Assembly (NCBI GenBank): GCA_025449115.1 | Contig: JAHLKC010000005.1 | Location: 248,001-312,000, forward strand | Direction of reading: 5' to 3' | DNA: 64,000 nucleotides | From: Chytridium lagenaria | Taxonomy: Eukaryota; Chytridiomycota; Chytridiomycetes; Chytridiales; Chytridiaceae | Part shown: positions 36,139 to 46,424 of the stretch, in pieces | Layout: each line of letters starts with the position of its first letter | How positions within the stretch are numbered: the first letter of the stretch is position 1 | Notes under the pieces: generated by a model | The model's input: only the letters and a program-made list of their open reading frames with translations | Databases searched by the model: none | Told to the model about the DNA's origin: nothing | Position numbers and translations under genes: made by a program

Positions 36139-37625
36139 CTAGTCGATACGAATGCGCGACGCGTCAGAGGGACACCTAATGTCTCTCTTATTCACGTCAT
36201 AATTACCACGCTGCGACAATGGAAGCATCAGATTACTCCTGTTTGTATGTATTAGTGCATCTATTTCAATACCAACATACACTTTATCAACTCACCAGAT
36301 GTTTCCCGCAATAAGATCGTGGGCAGTCTTTGATGGATGGAAGCAGTCCAGCTGCGACAAAAACTCATCCGCCGTCCCCTTTGCAATATTGATACCGGCA
36401 AATCCAGGATCAAACGCAACCGCAAAGTTCGGATCTCTTAACGCGTTCATTTCAGCCGCAACCTTTTTCGCCCTTTCCACATAATGCGCCGCAAGCTCGT
36501 CCATCCTCTTTCGGGTATTCGCAGCGTTCAAACATAAACACTCAATAAACAGCACTTTTCTTGCGACGCTGCAGTAGGGACTTGCGCTTGTGATGGCTTC
36601 AATTTGGGACATGTTGAACGGGGTGACGAGGGAGACGACGACCTTTGGGATGTTGCTGCGAATGGACAGGAGGAGGTTGCGGATGTTTTCTTCATATTTG
36701 TCGGCCTCGAAAATGAGATTTTGGGACCAGCCTGTGCATCCCAAGCAGAGATCGTTAAAGCCAAGAGCGAGCATGAGGAGTTTATAGTCTCCGGCGTCGG
36801 TGTAGGCAACGGGGTTTACTTTGATCAGGTGGTCTTTAAAGTAGTTGACTTGGTTGGCCAGTTTGCTACCCAGGCTCCGGACTCGGCAGCATTAAGGCCT
36901 TGAACGGGGACGTTGTCGGGGAGAGGAGGGCAGATGGCTGTGTCATGCAGTTAGAATCGAAACGAATCAATCCTATCGTAAACAGTGGTACTCACGTCCA
37001 TAGCAAAAGTTGAATAGACGGGTTCCCTTGGAAAGACCCTTGACATCCGGATTGAATGCTTTGATAAGATTTCCCATGACTTGGAGTCTCCATCACCACC
37101 GTGCAAAGTTCACTCCACTTTAAAAAGATGTCAATTACTCATCACCAAACTAGCCAAATTCATCAGCAGCATCTCACCGATACTCTTTCAACGGATTCGA
37201 CATCACAAGCTGCGACGGTTCCGTGATCCTCGATCCAAACCCGGACATGACCGAATCACCCACCCCATCACAGTCTACACACATAGGAAAAAGGGCATCA
37301 GTTCACTATACCGGGAAGAGTTTTCTCACCTTAATATCATCCATCCTCAAATCCCAAACAGACTGAGGCGGCAAAGCCCTGGGTTCAACTTGGGACATTT
37401 AGAAATATCAGACACGGTCTGCGTTGGGATGGGAACGCTGGTGTTGGCTGTTGCGGATCCCGTGGCAGTTGGAAGGGTGGCCGATGAATTGATAATAGCA
37501 GTTGGAATGACTGGGAAGATGCCTCTCTTTTCGAGATCAACGGGTTTTGCATGAACGGAAGTAAGGAGTGCAGCGACGGCTGCAGCTGTGAGGAAGAGAG
37601 ACATCTTCATGGTTGTCGATGACAA
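36139..37625 (-). CDS. SGNH/GDSL hydrolase, phospholipase B1-like, secreted, copy 2 (several frame breaks)
   Basis: The ATG at 37625 starts a signal peptide (MKMSLFLTAAAVAALLTSVH). A shorter linker than copy 1 follows, then ISKCPKLNP. One missing C near 37383 shifts the frame; correcting it gives SVWDLRMDDIK as in copy 1. Then come GVGDSVMSGF (block I Ser), a GVNFA exon with two shifts near 37110-37075, DNVPVQGLNAAESGAW with a shift near 36855, ALGFNDLCLGC, and DCFHPSKTAHD (Asp/His). The last exon (36240-36139) encodes SNLMLPLSQRGNYDV and ends RIRID. It is shorter than copy 1 because it lacks the His/Pro/Ser linker repeats. At least four breaks; all motifs are present once they are bridged. 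Confidence 0.75.
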
Positions 37626-39762
37626 AGTGACGAAATATTTGATATTTATTTATATCGCCCTCTTAACATTACAAAAAACAATTTTTTTCGCTTAGCCCTG
37701 TTTAGCATCATACGTTTAATATTGATTAGTTGTGCCGAGGTGACATGAAACAAATCCTCTTTTCGGCTTCCTAAAAGTCCTTCCTTCTCCTTTTCCTTTC
37801 CATCTTCGATCCGAAATGAGATGAAATCCATATGGTTTTACATGTGTAACGCTTGTCGGCGGTGGCTCATCACTTTGACAAGCATTTCAACTTATGTCAT
37901 TTGGCAAGCTCATGTCGAAACGTTGACGTGAAAGAAATTACTTTATAACATCACTGAAGTTGGGGGTGTTTGAGGGTTGGTTTACGGCTATGATTCCAAA
38001 TCTAAAATACAGCCAAAAAGATTCACTGCTGAAGACGTTGGAAGATGAGGTCAGAAAAACTAAACATGTGTGAAGTTTATCAAGTAGGTGCAGAGCCATC
38101 AAGTTTCTTTCTTTTTACCTTTCAATGAGTGCTTTACGTGAGCACAGACTAAGAATAGTTTCACAGTTATGTTTTGCACAATTTTAGCACGTGCCTCTCA
38201 CGCAATGAATATTGGTTAGTTACCTTTGTGACTAGGGACAGTGGAGATTACTTCGCCATAATCAAGTGTGGAGAGAGATAGCAGGAGCATGGCATTTCTT
38301 ACTGAGTTAAGCACGGTTTTCAGGTTGAGCAACTTTTTTAGTGGGGAGAGAAAATAGTTTATGTGGATTATTTAGCGTAATATCAACGTCAAATATGATT
38401 GCAGTCAGAGCTGTCAAAGGCCCCATCAAAAACACCATCACCGCATCAGAATGACTTGGAGGTGTTCATTAGTAAGTTGGTTCAACCTTTGTAATTTTTA
38501 TTAGCTAAGGTGGTAAAATCAGGATAACACAGTGAAAGCGGTTTAGGATTGTTAGCACAACGAGAAACTGGATCTGTGAAATTGACTTCCTTTGATATAG
38601 AGCAACGTAACGAGGCGTTTGTGGGTTTACCTTTTAACTGACTTTGTTTCAATGCTTATAGGAGTAAAATCTAGAATTTTGTGATAATTGGGGCAGCAGC
38701 ATCTTGGGTTAACCTGTTACGACTGGCTGTCTGAGCATAAAAAGGTGAAGTACTATTTGCTCATTTTTAAGACATTATTATCCAGCCTCCGCTGTAACGA
38801 ATCTAGTCTGAGTGGGGGTTTTTATTTTTGGCAAGTTAACAGTGACGGCGTTTATGAAGTCACGCACTGGGGTTTCTATTTTCGTTTCGTTTTTTTTTCT
38901 CGGTTATGTGATCTTACGCGTCTTGTTTTTTTGGGGTTGCTTTCAACTTCGACTTATGTTTGATCTTTTTGAGTTTTTATCTGGTTCGGGCTTGTGTTTG
39001 GTTTTTTGCTGTAATTCATTATATTGATTTATTATGGTATTGGTTATGTTCAGTGTCTGCTTTATCTTGGATTTTGTTGTTTTTGATTCGTTTTGCTGGC
39101 TTTTTTTGTCTATAGGGCAAAAATGAGGATTGGCGGGACGCACGTTGTTTCGGTCCAAGGTAGAGGAAAAGGAGGAGGACGAGGCCTCGTTGGGTCTTGG
39201 TGAGGAATAAAACCAGTAAGATGATTCAACAAGCACGGAGATTTGGGAAACCCTTCAATGTCGTCAATGACTTGCGGGATGGTATTATGTTATCCACCCT
39301 AGTCGATTAGAAATCGGCGAATCCAAACACACAGCGATGTGTAGTGTTCATTGAACGCGTTTTAAACGCATATAAATACATTATACATCATTGGCTAATA
39401 ATGTATTGCGTAAAACCAATGCCCATAGCTGGCTTGGTTGAAAATGTTTTGAGTAAAGGGAAGTTAACAACGGAAAACCATCGTACAATTTGCAGTCCGC
39501 ACTATTGGTTATCAAGGCTTTTGTTAGCTTATGCGTTTATGCTTCGTCTATTTATTACGTTTTACAAAAAATTGAGAATGCATTGAACACAACATGAATA
39601 AATATTTAAAGCTCTGTTCACACATCCATCAATCCGCGAAACATCACCTTGTCAAATATTACAACGAAAGATAGAAACGGTGCCGCCACAAAGTGTAGCA
39701 GCCAAACTACAGAAAGCAAAAAGAAGAAGATGGAGTCAAGCGGGATCCCCGGTCCCTTTAAA
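37626..39762. other. Long intergenic stretch, nothing recognised
   Basis: About 2.1 kb. Open frames such as 38688-39027 and 38943-39236 have no start context or domain. Base composition is T-rich around 38780-39110. I see no RNA gene. Confidence 0.4.
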
Positions 39763-40797
39763 TCACAGAGCCAAAAGAACCGCCAACGCCATCCCAATCA
39801 TCACATTAGCACCTGCAGCAACATTCATCAGTGCCCCAGACCCTGCTTTCAAAGCAGTTGTGCCTGTTGCAGGAAAGGTAGTGGTGCCTGTCGCGACACC
39901 TGTGGTGGTAGGAAGGATAGGGATGGACGGTGATACCTCGGAGGCATTGGAAGCTGGCATGCCATTTGACGGCAAGGTTGAGGGGTTTGCCTGAAGATTA
40001 GGGATGGTACGTAAACCAGGGTCCGTTGCGAGGAGGAAGTTGGTAGGTGCTTGCAATCATTACATCCGCGCACTAGAAAATATACACAGAGTTTAACGTT
40101 AAGAAAAAAAATTACGATATCAAATATCTTACCTGGTAGTATTTCCTCCCGCTCGCACCCTCAAACACGACCTGAATCAGCGCCCTGAACGTTCGGTGAC
40201 CGAATAACATCCAACGGCTCTTTTGTCAAATCAATGGCCGTCGTCATGTTGATGGGCAGCGGAACAGGAGCAAAGAATTGAGGAACAGCACCCCGACCAA
40301 TAGTGTAAAACTCCGCGTCCCTAAACCCTGTGGGGTATGCAATGTTGACAGTGTATTGTCCCGTATACTCAATGCCGTTATCATGACCTCCGTTCCTGCT
40401 CACATAAAAAAAGGTTAGAGTGGACGAAAGTAACAGTGAAAGTACAAAGATGACGGCGTGGAATAGGAGCTTAACTGATAGGAAAGTTGACGAGATTCAC
40501 AAAATCGTTGAAGCCTCCGCATGGTGCTTGAGATAGACGGCTGGCACTGAATCCTCTTGTTAAAGGAGAGGAGAGGACGAAGTCCGCGTTAACGGATGGT
40601 AAAAGCATTCCGAGTGCAAGGACAGCAACGGTCGATGCCGAGGAGACGAGGACATTGATGGATCGAAAAACATCATTGAAGGAAGGATGACGAGTGAGAT
40701 GGTAAGAAGTGGTGGATATCTTTGTTGTCGTTGTGACAGTGGATGGTGGCTGGCTGTTTGTAGGATGTGCAAACAAGTTGATGCAAAAGTGGCTCAC
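39763..40797 (-). CDS. BIM1/X325-like secreted protein, likely GPI-anchored, copy 1
   Basis: Belongs by motif to the copper acquisition factor BIM1-like (X325) domain, an LPMO-related fold without proven polysaccharide oxidation. The reading frame from 40797 includes a hydrophobic signal (STVAVLALGMLLPSVNA) followed by DFVLSSPLTRGF and APCGGFNDFVNLVNFPI. Exon 2 (about 40400-40138) has NGGHDNGIEYTGQYTVNIAY and FAPVPLPIN; after a one-base shift near 40195 it reads ALIQVVFEGASGRKYYQ, and exon 3 begins CADVMI, the family's QCAD signature. A Ser/Thr/Pro-rich stretch and a C-terminal hydrophobic tail (ANVMIGMALAVLLAL) follow. The expected mature N-terminal His is Asp here. Another shift lies near 40040. 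Tandem paralogue at 41088-42174. Confidence 0.7.
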
Positions 40798-41087
40798 CTG
40801 GTCGGATCCTTAAGGCTGGCCGGAAAATCAATTTTTTCATATATTTTTAAAAGGGTGATACATAGAAAATATGACAATTTCCCTGACTGCGAGCAAAGGT
40901 GAGTTGGGAAAGAGGTCTTCGCAACAGAAAAACGAATAATCAACAAAAACGTCTTTATCCAAAATCTCATTAGCAGAATAATGCGGAAAATGGAAAAGAG
41001 GCTAAAGTTGTTAAGATGTATCCGCGAAAGTCAGAATGAGGTAAAGAATAAGGTATGAATGATATCGAAAAGTACGTGTCAAGCAAC

Positions 41088-42174
41088 TTAAAAGGCTCCA
41101 ACCGCAGCAACCATAGCACCAGCCACAACTGCCTTGCACAACGATCCCACGGATAACAGATCACTCGCGGAGGACTTGGAAGTAGTTGTGGTGGCCCCCG
41201 GAGCAGAGGTTGTCGGGGAAGAAGTTCTGGTTGACAAGGCGGCAGTTGCGGTGGTGGTGGCGGGCCTTGTAGCTGGAATACTGGTGGAAGAAACAGAGTC
41301 AGATTCGGAAGGGATGGTAATAGAAGGTCCGGAAGGAAATGGAACGGACGTGGAATCAGTGGGTTGGAGGTTGGGGATGGACTGAAGACCGGCGTCATTC
41401 CTTGGTGGAAGAGAGGTGCTGCTTTCCACAATCACATCGGCACACTATGGATAAAAATCTAGGTTAGAAAGAGATCCCCAAATCAATAGGATCAAAACAG
41501 AAGCCGAAAACGACAATAAACCTGGTAGTATCGCTTTCCGTCCGATTCCAAAACAACCTGGATGATTGCCGGAATGTCTGGAGTACTCATAGTTCCGGGA
41601 GGGCCATTATCGAGGTTGATTTGGGAAGTAAGGTTGAAGGGAAGATTACGAGGAAGTAATGAATCCGGGATGACGTCGGTGACCAATGGGATATATTGTA
41701 AATCACGAATACCAGAGGGGTACCCAATGCTGACGGTGTAGCTGCCGAACTCTACGTAGCTCGAGATGGTAATGGTCGTCGCTGTTGCATTGAAGGATCA
41801 ACATATGCGTGGTATACGACATGATGTGGATGAGATAATGAATTTGAAGTTAACGACTTTGAAGTAAGGCTAAGGAGAATGGCGAGAGAATGAGGAGAGC
41901 AAACCTTTTGGCAAGTTAACAGGGTTTACGAACTCGTTGTTGTTACCACACGGCCCCGTGGTCAACGCATCCCTGTTAATCCTCTAGCCAATGGCGAAGA
42001 CAATACAAACTGAGCATTCGTTCCCTGCGGCAGGACAGTGCCTGCGATCGCGAAGAGCAATGCAGCAGCAGAGGTGATGGATGACGGTGACAACATTTGA
42101 TGAGTGAAGGAAGTGAGGTTTAGGATACGCTGATGATGCCTTTGTAGATGAGGTGGAGACAAACGAAGCGCCAA
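41088..42174 (-). CDS. BIM1/X325-like secreted protein, likely GPI-anchored, copy 2
   Basis: The start is probably the ATG at 42096 (MLSPSSITSAAALLFAIAGT), though the frame is open from 42174. After the signal, QFVLSSPLARG, a shift near 41980, then INRDALTTGPCGNNNEFVNP. Exon 2 (about 41780-41522) has YTVSIGYPSGIRDLQYIPLV and IPAIIQVVLESDGKRYYQ. Exon 3 opens with CADVIVESSTSLPPRN, then Ser/Thr-rich sequence and the hydrophobic C-terminus VVAGAMVAAVGAF. Mature N-terminal residue is Gln instead of the copper-ligand His. Same intron positions and order as copy 1, so a tandem duplication. Confidence 0.7.
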
Positions 42175-42513
42175 GTTGGATGGTGGGGCTGACTCCAGAA
42201 ATTAATGATGGGATCAGTCCAAAAAATAGTAAAAGTCAAGGTGCTCATGACTTTGGCACAGTAAAGACACGTTCTCTTTCCTATTTCAGCTCTGCAAAAA
42301 ATGTCATGTTCCGACAATAAACGATATCTATTTTCTACCATGGCAATTAGCCATAATTTTAAACTTAAGTCCTCACGTCCAGACGAGAGACCTCAAACGG
42401 TAAAAAGGGGATGGAATGGGGACTGGGATGAAATTGAAACGACTGGGAACGAGAAAGATAGAGATGGTAAAAACCCAAAGGATGCGAAGAGTAAAGAAAG
42501 TAAAAATAACATT
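42175..42513. other. Intergenic
   Basis: Promoter side of BIM1-like copy 2 and 3' flank of the beta-propeller gene; no further feature seen. Confidence 0.4.
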
Positions 42514-44408
42514 TTAACAAGTGATCTCGTAGACGGCGGTGGATCCAGAAACCTCGTTTCCGACCAGCAAAAGCGGGTTACCCGTCGGGCTCTCACTCTC
42601 ATAAACAAAGTCCATCCCCTCAGGTCCGAGGTCACCCTGCTTCTTGATTTCAGCATCCCACTTCCTGAGGTTAAGGTACTGAAGAAGGACAGGCTTGGTG
42701 ATATCAGAGATATCATACATCAAGATCCCAGACTGTCTTTCGAGACCGACGAAAACAAGCGGCGTCTTCCCGATTTTTCCAACCTTAAGAACCTCCACCT
42801 CGGGTCCCTTGTTGTCAGATCTCGTGTCAAAGCTCTTGGCCTCATCGTGACCAGAGTTGAAGTGGAGCGGTTCCGCAGTAGCAGTCACGTTCTCAATCTG
42901 ATCGGCAGAGTCAAAAACTGAGCGCCGGTAAGGGCGTCCCCAGATACTGAAGGAACGACCACCATAGGCGTGGAGAGTGTGGAAGATCTTGGTGCCGTTA
43001 ACCAAGTCGAAACCGTCGTCGTTGGAGACTGTAAGACGAGCGAGACCCTTGATCTCTTCAGGGGTGAAGAGGGTGGTGTTGAGCTTCAGCGCACTGACGC
43101 GGGACTCGTCGTTAAATGCCTTCCAACCACGGCCGTCACCCTCGTTCGCGGTGAAGATGTATTGGCCGATGGTCTTGTTACATTCGCCCTTTCCTCATAG
43201 TAGGCAATAGTGTCGGGCTAATAAAAAGTATATAAGAAAGGAGAACAAAGAGAAGCATGGGCGAAAACAACAATTAAAACGCACCATGTACATGCCAACA
43301 ACGTGCTTCCAGGGCTTAATATCAATCTTTCCATCCCTGTCAGAGACATCGAGACCGTTACCTGGGAGAGAGTGGTCTTTCAGACCAAGAGGGAAAATCT
43401 TATCAACAGTAGCGCTTGCGATATCGACAATGGCAAGTCCGTTGTTCTCCTGAAGGGAAACCCAGGCAGTCTTGGAGTCGGAGGAAATAGCAATATACTC
43501 GGGCTCAATGTCCTGAGCGACGGTGGTGGGCTTGGAAGAGATACGAAGGCCGACTGGCTTGTTGGCACCGTTGAATTTTTTGAAGTCGGCAACTTTGAAG
43601 GACTATTCGGATAGCAAGTTTAGCAATGATAAATTTCAATAACATAGGCAATATAAAGTAACTCACAGCATTGTCAACACCCTTAGATATGTCCGATGAT
43701 CGCGATGCCACCCTCGGGGTCGACTGAGTAATCATCATAGGCTCACCCTCGCAGGGAGCAAGAACCCAGCTTAAAAGTTACAAAACAAAATTCGTAAGTA
43801 AAAAGGGTATTAAAGTAGAGCGAAGCAAAGGTAAGCAGAGTCATGATCATCTACTTACTTTCCATCGGGAGAGAAGACGACACTGTCAGGCTGCGAGCAG
43901 ACCTGAACGGATTTTACAAATTTGGGGGTTCCTTCAAGGCTCCAGAACTCAATGTATCCAGGGTCAGTCTTGAGCACACCCTCAACAGCGACGGGCAGCA
44001 AGGTCGCCAAAGACGTCGACAGAGTTGATTGAGTTGGGACCTTTGGCAAAGTTGGCGCTAAAGTTGCCGACCTTGACGACGTTGGATGGGACAGAGATGT
44101 CGATTATCTGGAGGGAATGGAAAACAATCAGCGATTGCAACATGATGCATGGGTGGCATGTAACTCACGTCGATGGTCTTGTTCTCGGCGTTGGTGACGA
44201 GGACATGCTGACGGTTTTTATCGTACGAGATGATCTCAGAAGCGCCGACACCAAAGAGCCCGCTTTCGTATCCACCAACTCTTGTCATTTTAGGGGTTGA
44301 CGTGCAGACCTTGGCCGTGCTGCGAGGCCTGATGAGAGGAGCAGCATCCACGGTGAATATAGCAGCAGCAGTAATAGCCGCAAGTAGGATAGTAGGCGAT
44401 GAAGGCAT
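42514..44408 (-). CDS. Secreted choice-of-anchor-I type beta-propeller protein
   Basis: The ATG at 44408 gives a signal peptide (MPSSPTILLAAITAAAIF). The mature protein reads as repeated beta-propeller blades: YDKNRQHVLVTNAENKTIDV, SVDVFGDLAA, QPDSVVFSPDGK, EPEYIAISSDSKTAWVSLQE, and the hallmark C-terminus GPEGMDFVYESES and LLLVGNEVSGSTAVYEI. This family (choice-of-anchor I; related to animal mesenchyme-specific cell surface glycoproteins) is extracellular with unknown ligand. Introns lie at about 44168-44112, 43857-43770, 43670-43605 and 43285-43218. One-base shifts near 43985, 43730 and 43690 interrupt VAVEG and DDYSVDPEGG. It ends at 42514. Confidence 0.75.
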
Positions 44409-44862
44409 ATTCCTAAGTTCCAGGTCTTCTATAATTCTATCTATTGAAGGCTGATTTAGAATGGTCTCCTTTGATGACAGCGAAGGTGCTCTGAGTTCCT
44501 GGTTGTGGAAATGAAAAAAAAAAAAACCTTCCTGAAATGAAGAACGTGCAACCAGCATGCGCCAGTTGTAGCACCTTTTATGGCCATCACTGTCATGCGA
44601 AATCCCGCTTTCTGATCAAATATTGTTTCTTTATCAGCAAAGAGAGATTAGAGAGCATATTTCCAAAAAAACAAGCAAGTTCTCAATGTGACAGCGTTAT
44701 GGACTTCTTGTGGTGTTTATAAATATTTATTTATTATTTGTAGGTAACAAAAATAGCAACAACATAAGTGTATGGAGTATTAAATAATATAAATATAATA
44801 TACAGTGAAAGTGAACATTTATTTTAATATGCAACAAAAGAGTAAAAAGTCAGGCGCGTTCC
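44409..44862. other. Intergenic between beta-propeller gene and tRNA
   Basis: Promoter of the beta-propeller gene plus AT-rich sequence; no gene supported. Confidence 0.4.
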
Positions 44863-44935
44863 TGCCGCCCCCTGGAATCGAACCAGGGTTTCTCTCGGCC
44901 ACAACGAGAAGTAATAACCACTATACTAGAGCGGC
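44863..44935 (-). tRNA. tRNA-His(GTG): tRNA-His (anticodon GTG)
   Basis: On the minus strand the acceptor stem GCCGCTC pairs with GGGCGGC (one G-T wobble) and the discriminator base is A. The anticodon stem TCTCG/CGAGA closes the loop TTGTGGC with anticodon GTG. The T-arm carries GGTTCGAATCC. The D-arm is TAGTATAGTGGTTATTAC. No intron. The genomic base before position 1 is C, so the G-1 of tRNA-His would have to be added after transcription, as is normal in eukaryotes. Confidence 0.95.
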
Positions 44936-46424
44936 GCCAATTCATGAATTTTCACCAAAATAGTACTACATATACCAAAAAAAGTATTGGTAAAATTGCG
45001 AGTCTTGATTGGCTGAAAAGTTTTTGAGGTTCAATGCTTACATCAATCCTTGCATCGAGCTGCTAAATGATATGATCGACTGTAACTCTAGGCCATGTTC
45101 GACAAAATGTATGGCCATGGTCACGACAGAATCGCGCTCATCCAATGGTCGTTACTTCGCCTTTCCTGTTTTAGTCACTTTATCGACAAGATTACAAAAA
45201 CGTCGCTTTGGCCCTATTTGATGGAGCTATATGTTTGATGATATCGTCATAATAGCCCAGTCAATAGGACAGCTATGCGAATGCTAACTCCTTCATGAGG
45301 ATATCAGCCACCGCTTCAGATTCGTACCCACGAAAATTGTTGTGATCACTTGAGGAGAATCCCTTGACGCGAGGCCAAATCTCAACCTCATCCTGATCCC
45401 TTCGACTCGCGATTTCTGCACCGAATGGGTTGGGTACCCTCAACCTCCGCTTGCATGCACCATAGACCCTTCCGAAACCTTTTCACGTCGTGAGAGCTAG
45501 GTCTTAATATTCGTGGTCAAGAAGGCTCTGCCATCCATCTCCTTCCAAATCCTACCCAGTTTACGATCAACGAGATCCTGTTTCGCCGTCTCTACTGCTG
45601 ACACTGTCAGCCACATCAGCTCTAAGGAATGGGCACGCGTTCCCAACCAAAAAGGATCCGACCGAATTGCACGAATGTATGAGCACATGCTCGATCAACC
45701 CTTCCCATCTTGCACAAACCGCACTTGCAACACACCTCCATTCGTACCCAAAAACAATTGCGATCACCCTCACCCATTTCGTACTAATTGCACTTACTCG
45801 CCTTACCACACAACAACCTCTTCCCAAAAGAGCCTTTTCGGTTACCTAGGATTCCTGTTCACCCTTACCCGGCTTCAATCCCAACAACATGTCCAAGCAC
45901 GCTTGGTCCCGAAACTTACAGAGCTAGTTCACCTCGGCTTTATGGGAAAGCTGTCTCGAATGGCGCAGTATTCCCAGTCTATAAATTGATCTTGAGACCG
46001 ATGATGGACAATGGGTTCCAACTCACCATCGTGATCCCCCCTTAAAAATGTGGACGTTTCCAACTCCACGGCGCTCCGCACAGGCCTCTCCCTAGCACAC
46101 AACGCGGCTTATTCAGAGTCTAGAATCATGAAAAACCGATATCTTGCCCCTCGCTGCAAAGGCCGCACGCCCAATGTGACCAAAGGTTTGACACCTTTCA
46201 CCCATCTCATTCTTCAACCAGATAGAGAGGAGTGACAACTTTGTATCCAAGTCAAAATGATCGAGAACGATCGAGGCTGATAATAATTAAGGGGCAAAAA
46301 AATGTGAAAAATATGGATCAACCCAAGGACCAACCAGCAACTTGAAACCTTGCCTCTCCGTCATCATCACCACCATCATCATCATCATCATCATCACATC
46401 TCAAGAGACTCGGAGACTTGACAA
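44936..46424. other. Intergenic, possible remnant sequence
   Basis: About 1.5 kb without a supported gene. Two short similar stretches occur at about 45325-45355 and 45740-45770 (both around ATTCGTACCCA), hinting at an old internal duplication. A CAT/ATC microsatellite lies at about 46363-46398 just upstream of the next gene. Confidence 0.4.

Noticed and set aside
38688..39236. Overlapping frames on both strands in a T-rich stretch
   Set aside because: Translations are low-complexity hydrophobic or Ser/Asn-rich, as expected from T/A-rich DNA; nothing conserved.
45513..45989. 158-codon plus-strand frame with several Cys and His
   Set aside because: No recognisable motif and overlapped by equally long frames on the other strand; left as unassigned intergenic sequence.
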